From: Bremia lactucae
Lineage: Eukaryota; Oomycota; Peronosporomycetes; Peronosporales; Peronosporaceae
Assembly: GCF_004359215.1 (NCBI RefSeq)
Contig: NC_090619.1
Location: 429,725 to 442,195 of the forward strand
Length of the DNA stretch: 12,471 nt
Reading direction: 5' to 3'
Part shown: piece after piece, positions 1 through 7,106 of the stretch
Layout: every line of letters begins with the position of its first letter
Position numbering within the stretch: the stretch's first letter is position 1
The notes under the pieces: generated by a model
The model's input: only the letters and a program-made list of their open reading frames with translations
Database searches by the model: none
Told to the model about the DNA's origin: nothing
Program-made: the position numbers and the translations under genes

Positions 1-289
1 AAAACCCGACTTGCTCTTCTCTTCATAATCTACATGCTCACGGCCCTTTCGTGACCATTACAAGGGGCTGCTTCCGCATACGCGCCGTCGCGCGTATCAC
101 CCCTAAGTACCCGTGCTTTAAGCTCATTACTCGTTAGAAGCCAATACACAAAGGTAGGGACAGAGGACACACAATTGAATGCAAAAGAGAGAGTGTTATT
201 AGTTTCGTTGTCTCCTGGCTAGCTATCAAATCCTTCCCGCAGAAGAATCATAAAATGAAACTCCCACAGTTGCTCGGCGCAGAGATGAT

Positions 290-625
290 ATCAAACGCTG
301 ATACTAGTACCACTTTCTTGGTAAATCAACTTGAAGCTTGCCTTTTAACAGACTCTTCACAGTCGCCTCCGCGACTAACAAGCCAAACTTGTATTCATGC
401 CCTATGCCATTGGGAATCAAGCTCATTGAAGATAACCGTGTTTACCCCACCCTCTAAAGGTTCAGCAAAGCCTAATTCTCCTACAGTACGGCGCTCCGCA
501 TCAACTTGGTGTCGGCTCTTTCACTAACGTACCAAATTACTGGTATGAGTTGGGGTATGGCTCCTTCGAGCTTTTTGTGGGTTGCGCAAGTGACACGCTG
601 GACGTAAGTGTCCCGTGCTTCCGCT
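290..625 (-). pseudogene. Unidentified coding relic, several frameshifts
   Basis: I do not recognise the family. Reading the minus strand from about 625 down to 290, protein-like stretches follow one another in different frames: HGTLTSSVSLAQPTKSSK, then LIPVIWYVSERADTKL, then GELGFAEPLEGGVNTVIF, then NGIGHEYKFGLLVAEATVK ending at a TAG near 295. Each stretch breaks off where the next begins, as expected of a decayed gene with single-base indels. No start codon, motif or catalytic residue can be assigned. The plus-strand frame from 255 to 527 is composition-poor (rich in Ser, Thr and Pro) and looks like a shadow of this relic. It could also be chance openness in AT-balanced DNA. A translated search (blastx with frameshifts allowed) would decide. 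Confidence 0.3.
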
Positions 626-1161
626 TATAAAAACAATTTGGATGTTTTCCTGGTGTAACAGCGTAAGCATCTGCTTATCTTTTCTTAGAAAGGCTGCAAG
701 CCATTAGTCCCAATCTAATATACGAACCAGACGTGCTCGAAGAGCTCGCATGATACCCATGCTTACGTATAGGGATGCTTTAAAGTTTAACTCAGCGCTC
801 AAAGCAACATCCTCATCCGCTTCAAACGTAGTGGGTGAGCTCGAAAAACGTCCGTTGTGGCCACGCCCGTATAAAAACCTTCAATGATTGTCTGGTAACC
901 ACACGTATAGACGATCTTGGTTCAGACTAGTAATAAGTAGAGCTGCGTAGCAGCAGTTAAATACTGCAGCTCTTGGACACAGTTTGCAAAGCCTTTTCCG
1001 CGCTAACGGGTAAATTAGGAAGGTTTGAACGCACGCAGTAAGCCTGATTAGGTGGAGCGAACACGTGTGACCATTGCTGGTTTAGCATGTCCGATGTTGA
1101 GAAACGACGTCTACAAACGTGCTGCACCTAAGAGCCCATTCCCTGACTCTACCACCGAGGC
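626..1161. other. No gene recognised; TATA-like sites and one hairpin
   Basis: I see no convincing coding frame here. Two TATAAAAA-like strings (about 625 and 870) lie in similar surroundings and may be remnants of LTR promoters. A short inverted repeat (AGAGCTGC and GCAGCTCT arms, about 939-973) contains a second nested stem, GCAGT/ACTGC. The stretch is probably degenerate transposon sequence, but no family could be assigned. Confidence 0.3.
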
Positions 1162-1490
1162 TTAGAGATGGCCAAGCCAACTTGCTGTTGCTCTGATCCG
1201 AGCTAGCCGAGTCCATGGCCATTTCACCTCAATAACATCGTCTTTGCCCTCCTGTGTCTTAACTCTTAAAACAAGAGGGCGAGCTTTGGTTTATTATCAG
1301 GCACTGAAATGTACCCAGAAGGCATGGATGCTGCCAAATGCTCATGGACCAGTCCAATTAAGGCGGACTTAGAGAGTGTAAAGTCGTCGAGCCGCACACT
1401 AAAAAAGCACTCAGACAGAGTATCAACCATTTGCTCATACCTAACTAAAGCTTTCGGCATTTCAAATTTTAAGCGTTGAAAATTCTAATA
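1162..1490 (-). pseudogene. Unidentified coding relic with one frameshift
   Basis: On the minus strand a frame opens at about 1490 and runs through an ATG at 1460 with good protein character (VRYEQMVDTLSECFFSV, then HLAASMPSGYISVPDNKPKL). It stops at 1266. A neighbouring frame continues just before that stop with VLRVKTQEGKDDVIEVKW and PWTRLARIRATASWLGHL, ending at a stop at 1162-1164. The junction is at about 1270-1280. A one-base change would explain the break, so this is better read as a fragment of one gene than as a 64-residue protein. I do not recognise the family, and there is no visible catalytic motif or membrane segment. The surrounding DNA is transposon graveyard. Coding nature is likely; identity is open. 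Confidence 0.42.
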
Positions 1491-1573
1491 GGTTTGGAAG
1501 CGGTTAAATTGTCAGAGCTTCAATCTGTAAATCCTCAGGTGTAGATTAACTTCGAGTGCTATCAAGTGTACCG

Positions 1574-1631
1574 GAGCTACCTAGCTTCCCAAGTCAAAGG
1601 AAAACTCATGAGCTCGAAGAGCCACTTAGAG
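1574..1631 (+). repeat. 58-bp direct repeat, copy 1
   Basis: This block resembles 6393-6450 in the same orientation, roughly 80% identical by eye. Both start with GAGCTACCTAGCT and end with GCTCGAAGAGCCACTTAG. The start is itself a near palindrome (GAGCTA-CC-TAGCTC in copy 2). The copies lie about 4.8 kb apart and bracket the RAD54 relic, the LTR cluster and the pol relic. They may be pieces of two old copies of one dispersed repeat. Confidence 0.55.
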
Positions 1632-1924
1632 CTAGTTTCCCTAATATAGACCTTGCTCAGCATCATGTTCGGACGCTTTTATGACTGATAACTGCTAAGC
1701 TGACTCTAGATGTAACGGGGTTCCTGTTTCATTACTATAATATACTATATGAGGAATCATAAATATTATTTATTATATTAGAAGATAGTAAAGAAGTATA
1801 AAAGTAGGGAAGTTGTGTAGCCACACACCACTTTCGGTATAGCCATACCCCTAAAAAACAAAAAAAATATAATAGGAAACATGTATTGTTACAGTGCTTG
1901 CGCTTATAGTGGTGGGTACAGGAG

Positions 1925-2835
1925 CAAGGGCACTTGCCGTTCCCGGTCGATTGAGTTTTGTTCGCGTCCAATCAGGTAACTTTTTCAGAATTCGCTTGGC
2001 ATACCAAGAATGTTTGGATAGGTAAATTCGACCGTCGCACAAAAATTCTCCAAATCGATTTCCCATGACGTTTGTGTTGATTGAAAGAAATAGAAAGTTT
2101 CGGTCAATACCTGCCTTTCATGAATATCAAATGCCTCAATGTCGGCATCGGTGTGCCACATAAAAGAACACGCTTTCGACAGGCCAACGATGACAGCGCC
2201 TTGTTAATCTATGAGCTTGTATTTATAAGCCAATGGGCTTCATCCCAAATAAGCAAATCGCAGCAATCTTTTGTGGCTGCAATTTAGAGCATGCATTCGA
2301 AACGTTTCATATGAAATGATCAGCACTTGAGCAGACAAATCCGGTCGTGGTCTCTTACTCCATGAACTATTTAATGCCCCTGATCACTGTTTCACGTTTT
2401 GCTTTATGCAAAGCCACCGTTTTCACACGTCCGTGCAGCCACTTGATGATTTCATCGTCCCAATTCTTCAGTAGTGATGTCGGACACGCCACAATTGCTT
2501 GACCTACTGTCGGCATCATGTCCATGCCCGTCACCAGCATCGTGTACATCAATGCGATACTCTGTATGGTATTTCCAAGGCCCATATCATCAGCCAAACT
2601 ACACCTTTCTCCGTCAAAACCTTTCACGCTGATTCATTCAATCAATCATTCATAAATTGCACCGCTTCCCCTTGATGAAGACGAAAAAGAAATTCTCACA
2701 ATTTTAGGACGACTACTATAGCCTCTGGGCCCATCTCGCTCTGCCATAGCACAACTGAAGGCGACGCATCGACCTTCGAAGCCACAACTAAAGTTTCACT
2801 CTCGGCTACAGCAGGACTTTTGTCGACGGACATTC
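1925..2835 (-). pseudogene. RAD54-like SNF2 DNA translocase, decayed copy
   Basis: RAD54 is the SNF2-family motor that works with Rad51 in homologous recombination. Read on the minus strand, fragments follow the family's order: VVLWQSEMGPEAIVV (about 2740), LHQGEAVQFMND (about 2660; compare the family's RPHQREGVQFMYD), GFDGERCSLADDMGLGNT (motif I region, 2627-2565), IVACPTSLLKNWDDEI (motif Ia, about 2490), VLIISYETFRMH (about 2315), CDLLIWDEAHWLIN (motif II, about 2250), ALSSLACRKRVLLCGTPM (motif III, about 2190), then DLENFCATVEFTYPNILG (about 2050). The copy is dead: stops and frameshifts lie between the blocks, and the Walker A Lys (GKT in the family) reads Asn (GNT). Only about the N-terminal half of the motor remains; the C-terminal helicase half is absent after about 1925. 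I cannot tell a retrocopy from a segmental duplicate. The family call is strong. Confidence 0.82.
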
Positions 2836-3169
2836 AATTCTTCTCGCATACTTTAAGCGGTGGTAAATCATGACGCATATTTGGTTTCGATTCTACGGAT
2901 ACTCAGCGCCGTCGCATCCCGAGCATCCTAGTGATAAGCAAGCGATTGCTCTCCTGCGTACGCCCGCCTTTTCCATAAATAAATTTGACCTATAGTCGCA
3001 CTTGGAATTAGTGGGTGTGGCGGGCGATACATCTTACCGACTTAATTAGGGATGTAGGCCGGTTATGTGGCGGTGACATCGAAGAATTTAGGGGTGTAAG
3101 CCGGTGTGTGTGGCTATTTAGAAAGGAAGGGGGCTATACAGGCTCCCAGAATTATTATCATTTTGTATT
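2836..3169. repeat. No gene; imperfect GTGTAAGCCGG repeats
   Basis: No coding frame is evident. Around 3050-3108 two related units occur (GATGTAGGCCGGTTATGTGG and GGTGTAAGCCGGTGTGTGTG), with a weaker third near 3012 (GTGGGTGTGGCGGGCGATAC). They sit just left of the first degenerate LTR and may belong to its 5' part or to an older LTR. Confidence 0.4.
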
Positions 3170-3473
3170 ATCTTCTTAATATTTCAAATGTTACCGTGTA
3201 GCAACAAGACAACAGGTATATTAATTGGTTGCGGTGCGCAAGGGTTTGCAATACGTACTCTGAAATTAATATATTAACGTCAGTAGAAAAGAAGATCGTT
3301 ACGTAGGACTTAAATGCATTAATACAGTTTATCTTTTTCCCTATACCCGCCTTAAGTATTTTTCTTTAGTAGCTAAAAATCCTCAGTTACCCGAAACCTT
3401 CCTCTGCACGTCAATATCGAGGCACCTCACCTTCACTTTTATCAGTGTAGGTTAGCTAGTATCCCAGCAAAAG
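3170..3473 (+). repeat. Degenerate LTR copy A
   Basis: This segment matches 3585-3960 with gaps. Shared blocks in order are TCTTAATATTTC, a GACAACAG block, GCGGTGCGCAAGG, GCAGTAGA/GTCAGTAGA with AGATCGT, the CTTTTTCC-TATA-GCCTTA block, CTGCACGTCA, TATCGAGGCAC and CTTCACT-TTATCAGTG. Copy A lacks about 45 bp that copy B keeps between the GACAACAG and GCGGTGCGC blocks. It also lacks the canonical 3' end: it runs into the start of copy B after CAGCAAAAG. The left boundary is approximate. Confidence 0.6.
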
Positions 3474-3974
3474 TATTACGGAGTGTCCAGTTATATAAAT
3501 TTTATTTCCTACAAGAGGAGCTATATATATGTTTTCTGTAAGAGGAAAATAATAAAGAAGATAAAGATATCCTTAAAGAATTTGTCTTAATATTTCTAAC
3601 ATTAGAAAATGTGATAATATTGAGGCAACACGACAACAGTTCTGTTGATTAGTTGATTTAAGCTTAAACCAATCCCGTTAATCGTTACTTGTCACGATGG
3701 GGCGGTGCGCAAGGAGGCGCTATACATATTTTGATATTCATATGTCAAAGCAGTAGATAGGAGATCGTCACTTAGAAACTTAATATATAAATACAGGTTA
3801 CTTTTCCATATACGAAAGCCTTAGTATTTACCTCGAGTAGCTAAGCCTTCGTAGCTACTTAAACATTCATCTGCACGTCAGTGCACGTGAAGTATCGAGG
3901 CACGTCCCCTTCACTGTTATCAGTGAAGATTGGCTAGTAATTTTATCAGTCCTAGCGAAAGATGCCCCGTTACA
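3474..3974 (+). repeat. Degenerate LTR copy B, 3' terminus intact
   Basis: The right end is CCCCGTTACA (3965-3974), the same 10 bp that closes the young solo LTR at 11692. The left end (TATTACGGAG at 3474) is a decayed TGTAACGGGG. The boundary is fixed by alignment to inverted copy C, which starts TGTAGCGGGG. Two hairpins survive: 8-bp arms at 3836-3843/3852-3859 and 8-bp arms at 3909-3916/3921-3928. The body differs from the young LTR, so it is probably a related family with conserved ends. No 5-bp target duplication is evident. Confidence 0.65.
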
Positions 3975-4136
3975 ATCTCTCTAAGGCGGCATGTCTGCCG
4001 ATACGAGGTTGCAGTGCTGCTTTTCCTCAAATTTCTATTTACTTCTGAAAGTCACGAACTTTGGCTAGCCTTCTGCTTCGAATAAGCTTTTACAGCTTCT
4101 CGACGCTATGCTTAAACTAGATTGTGCGCTTCATCG
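3975..4136. other. Spacer between LTR copy B and the tandem duplication
   Basis: No gene or clear repeat is seen in these 162 bp, apart from a small GGCGGCATGTCTGCCG hairpin near 3984. Confidence 0.4.
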
Positions 4137-4709
4137 CATTAATATACATTTTCGTCTTGCTGTGAGCAATTTAATGGTCCTTGGACATGTACGAACGGCT
4201 TAGTTTTTCGTGTTTCCGATCGCATGCGCCACTGCGTATCAGTTAAGATTTTAGCTTTTCTAATAGTATATCACATCGTTAACTTGAGACACGCGACTTG
4301 ATATTTTCAATACGCCTAGTTTTGAAGATCTTTATTTTTGCAAATTCCCTTTTTAAGGCCTTAGAATAGGGAAAACGTAAAACTGTAGCAATATATAAAG
4401 TTCTTTCATAACAATTTTCTATCATTAATATACATTTTCGTCTTGCTGTGAGCAATTTAATGGTCCTTGGACATGTACGAACGGCTTAGTTTTTCGTGTT
4501 TTCGATCACATGCGCCACTGCATATCATTTAAGATTTTAGCTTTTCTAATAGTATATCACATCGTTAACTTTAGACACGCGACTTGATATTTTCGATACG
4601 CCTAGTTTTGAAGATCTTTAGTTTTGCTTATTCCCTTTCTTAAGGCGTTAGAATAGGGAAAAAGTAAAACTGTAGCAATATGTTTAGTTCTTTCATAACA
4701 ATATTCTAT
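4137..4709. repeat. 286-bp tandem duplication, two copies
   Basis: Copy 1 spans 4137-4422 and copy 2 spans 4423-4709. They are about 94% identical by eye; differences are scattered substitutions and a few 1-2 bp indels. Both begin CATTAATATACATTTTCG and end near TTCTTTCATAACAAT. The right part of each unit is LTR sequence of inverted copy C, so the unit joins part of that LTR to non-LTR flank. The duplication must therefore postdate that LTR insertion. No reading frame runs through the unit. Confidence 0.9.
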
Positions 4710-4996
4710 CTACTGGCTTTAATATATCAATAACTAACTCTGCGATGCGCCTCCTTGCACGACGCCTAATCAAGTTTTGTAACAATTGGCGGGGTTACTT
4801 AAAATTGAAATAACCAATCAATAGAACTAATGTCTTATTGCGTCATATTACCAAATTTCGAAATATCGAAACTATTAAGTCAAAATTAATAAAGATAACA
4901 GTTTCGTGTTTCTTTAAATATTTCTCTTATAGAATATAAATATTCATTATTCCTCTTATAGGAGATTATATTTATGAAACGGGATACCCCGCTACA
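4625..4996 (-). repeat. Degenerate LTR copy C, inverted
   Basis: Read on the minus strand it starts TGTAGCGGGG (4996 to 4987), one base from the family terminus TGTAACGGGG. It then follows copy B: the CCTATAAGAGGA block, TTCTATTGATTGGTTATTT (compare TTCTGTTGATTAGTTGATTT in B), GTCGTGCAAGGAGGCGC, CCAGTAGATAGA and CTTTTTCCCTATTCT..CGCCTTAAG. Similarity fades at about 4625, inside the tandem duplication, and no 3' terminus is visible, so the copy is truncated. A small palindrome (GAATAT-AA-ATATTC, about 4931-4944) lies within it. Confidence 0.62.
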
Positions 4997-5054
4997 TCGC
5001 CCCCTAAACAACAATTTGTATCAAGAAGCCGACCGATTAGTGGCGCCTTGCAGT

Positions 5055-5820
5055 GCGCATCTTACTTTGCCATAGGCAGTGGTCGGCAACAAACAGAAGT
5101 TGTAGGACAAAAAAATATCATATCGGTCGAGTCTCGGCAGCTTAAAGATGCAGAAAATTTTTCCCTGTCCATGACAAATAGCTTCTTTCTATGAAGTAAG
5201 CTCTTGTCAAGTTTAAAGTGCATTTTTGTGGCTTTCAGCCTTTTTGAAGCCTATAAAGTTCATGAATCTTTACGCACTGAGACTCAGTCGCCTCGCCTAT
5301 CGCAAGGTTGGCCCGGTGGCTGTTATTCTTTGCAGAATATTAATTCTAGCTGAGGTATAAGCCGGGACAGGCAAATGCTTTGGCTGATGCGTTGCCGCGC
5401 AGACCTAATCACGAGCTTAATCATTTTACGACTCCGACTTAATCCGTGCAGCTTATGCCAAAGATGAGCAGTGTGCAGCTTTGCAACAGGTTCTTGGGGG
5501 CATGTGCGTGCGGGGTACATCGATATCTATCGCTACTGGCTTTCTGCGGTACGGCGGATTCTCCTCGCACTGTTATTGTTCTTGATGGGGAACTAAAGTA
5601 TCGAATCATCGATGAGACGATGATGCTTCTTTTGGAGGTCATTCCCGGTCAAGAGAAGACCTGCAGCTTTGTGAGTCAGAATTATTGGTGACCCAAAACT
5701 CGGCAAATGGGTAGCTACTATGTGCGCCTACGCGAGACGTGCCAACGCATTAAACCCTCGACACATGCAACAGCGCCTTTTTCCAGTTTGCGCGTACCCA
5801 CGGGATGTTTGGGGTCTAAA
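5055..5820 (+). pseudogene. Ty3/gypsy pol relic: RNase H to integrase zinc region
   Basis: This is a decayed fragment of a retrotransposon polyprotein. Blocks in family order on the plus strand are SYFAIGSGRQQTEVVG (RNase H start, about 5065), ISVESRQLKDAENF (about 5122), PVHDK followed after a stop by LLSMK and ALVKFKVH (about 5168-5225), SLRTETQSPRLSQ (about 5270), LARWLLFFAEY (about 5310), YKPGQANALADALPRRP (about 5355-5405), then VIPGQEKTCSFVSQNYW and ETCQRIKPSTHATAPFSSL (integrase N-terminal zinc region and the linker to the core, about 5635-5790). The blocks alternate frames and include several stops. Reverse transcriptase and the integrase core are missing. It lies 60 bp right of the inverted LTR but points the other way, so the two need not belong together. 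Confidence 0.85.
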
Positions 5821-5826
5821 CAAATA

Positions 5827-6135
5827 TCATAAGCTTGTCGAATCTGAAGCGCCAGAATAGTGATACGCAGACATGCGACCAAGCATACCTGACGATTCTA
5901 CTTGCTGTCCTTTTAATTCCTTGAAGACAGTAAAGAGGCACATTTCGTTTGTACAGGCTAGATAACCAGCTCTGCGGAGCATAATTGCGGCTTCTCTTTG
6001 GGCTGCACAAGTTTGCACGTGTGCCGGATTCTTAAGTTATGAAAGAAAGCCATAAGTCCCTCGTTATAAATGCTTCCCCAACAATTAAATAATCTACGTT
6101 CTCAATTGCTGAGCCTGTACCGTCAATCTATACAT
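5827..6135 (-). pseudogene. Unidentified coding relic with one frameshift
   Basis: On the minus strand, from about 6135, the frame reads IDGTGSAIENVDYLIVGE and AFITRDLWLSFIT up to a stop at about 6042. A second frame then continues with HVQTCAAQREAAIMLRRAGY, LACTNEMCLFTVFKELKG and MLGRMSAYHYSGASDS to about 5827. The two halves look like one protein broken by a frameshift near 6025. Composition is protein-like, with a possible amphipathic helix around REAAIMLRR. I cannot name the family. It ends at the pol relic, suggesting that an element inserted here or that the region was rearranged. Confidence 0.42.
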
Positions 6136-6392
6136 GAAAAGTCCGTCTTTCAATGCTTGCGTGTTATGATCTTAGTGCAACGAAAGCGTTAACGAGTTAA
6201 TTTTTCCATAACGTTCGATGTGAACAACTTAAAATCCTTATGGTACGAATATTGAACCACTTATGTGTGTGATTTTCATGGTAGCGACTTGCCTAGACTA
6301 GTTCAACAACTGTTGCTGATGGCTACGATAGTTAGGCGAAGGTGAACACAAATTCGCCCTGGTTCGAGTAATTTCTTTTCTTGAGAAGTAGC
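6136..6392. other. No feature recognised
   Basis: No open frame, repeat or RNA gene could be supported in this stretch between the coding relic and the 58-bp repeat. Confidence 0.4.
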
Positions 6393-6450
6393 AGAGCTAC
6401 CTAGCTCATCAAGACAGAGGAAGACTTCTAGGCTCGAAGAGCCACTTAGC
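6393..6450 (+). repeat. 58-bp direct repeat, copy 2
   Basis: Partner of 1574-1631 in the same orientation. The palindromic start (GAGCTA-CC-TAGCTC) is intact here. About eleven substitutions separate the copies by eye, and similarity fades on both sides. Confidence 0.55.
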
Positions 6451-6910
6451 TCTACGGAACTAGATTAATTTGCAGCTCGGAGAATTGAAGAGCATATCTA
6501 TTCCTGGATCACGGGACTTATTAGTGATTTGAATCAGGCGACAGCTAGAGCTTAAAAGTGTATGCCTTTAAGATTTTAGCTCTTATAAATCACAGCACAG
6601 GCAGGAACGCTTTAAGATCAAAAGGGAAATGAACTTTATTTTTACTACAAATATAACATCTCACCGTACTTAATATAAAATAGAACCTGTCGCGGGATCT
6701 CTGTCTACGTGTATAAACGTATAAAATAATTTAACCTTACCTATGTCAATACAGCGCTTATAGCCATCTCTGTTTGGTGAGTTAACCACATAAATTTGTA
6801 GGGCATTTCGATATTTATGTTGAGAGGATATTACCCCTTGTGTTTGCCACACAACGCTAACGGATACAATCACCGCAAATCTCTCAAGGATAATTCAAAA
6901 TCTGGAACTT
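6451..6910. other. Left flank of CLP1; no firm gene
   Basis: This is AT-rich sequence. A 67-codon frame on the minus strand (6670-6873) has an ATG, but I recognise nothing in it and its composition does not argue strongly for coding. It contains GGTAAGGTT at about 6735-6743 (minus strand), which could be a splice donor. No repeat or RNA gene was found. Confidence 0.3.
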
Positions 6911-6923
6911 CAAATCATAAATA

Positions 6924-7060
6924 ATGTACTTTTGTAAATGAATTTCGTGACACGCATAATTTTGGACTTGAAGTTGCCAAGGAACTTAATATTGAACAAA
7001 ATATTGAGCGTTTAATACTATCACCATTGCCCGTAAGTAATTTTAATTGCTGGCCTTAAA
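6924..7060 (+). pseudogene. Possible coding relic in the CLP1 upstream region
   Basis: A plus-strand frame without ATG reads NEFRDTHNFGLEVAKELN and then IEQNIERLILSPLP. Next come GTAAGT (a perfect splice-donor string, about 7033-7038) and a stop near 7060. Composition is strongly protein-like, but the open frame is only about 45 codons. It may be the end of a decayed gene or transposase, or an exon remnant. It is not the CLP1 N-terminus, because CLP1 has its own complete start at 7107 in another frame. The family is unknown. Confidence 0.28.
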
Positions 7061-7106
7061 ACGTGGGAATTTAATCGCTCCTGTTGCTTTTCGAATTGGT
7101 ATAGTT

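Noticed and set aside
600..900. Promoter calls for the two TATAAAAA-like strings
   Set aside because: No gene starts downstream of either; they are probably old LTR remnants.
1735..2066. Minus-strand frames of 71-78 codons
   Set aside because: They mix the RAD54 relic's end with low-complexity AT-rich sequence and show no family features.
2367..2627. Functional small SNF2 helicase
   Set aside because: It is one fragment of a RAD54 relic with GNT instead of GKT and broken frames on both sides.
5446..5691. 81-residue plus-strand gene
   Set aside because: It is a stretch of the Ty3 pol relic between two stops.
7047..7106. CLP1 start upstream of 7107
   Set aside because: The upstream codons contain no ATG, and ATG 7107 gives the normal Clp1 N-terminus.
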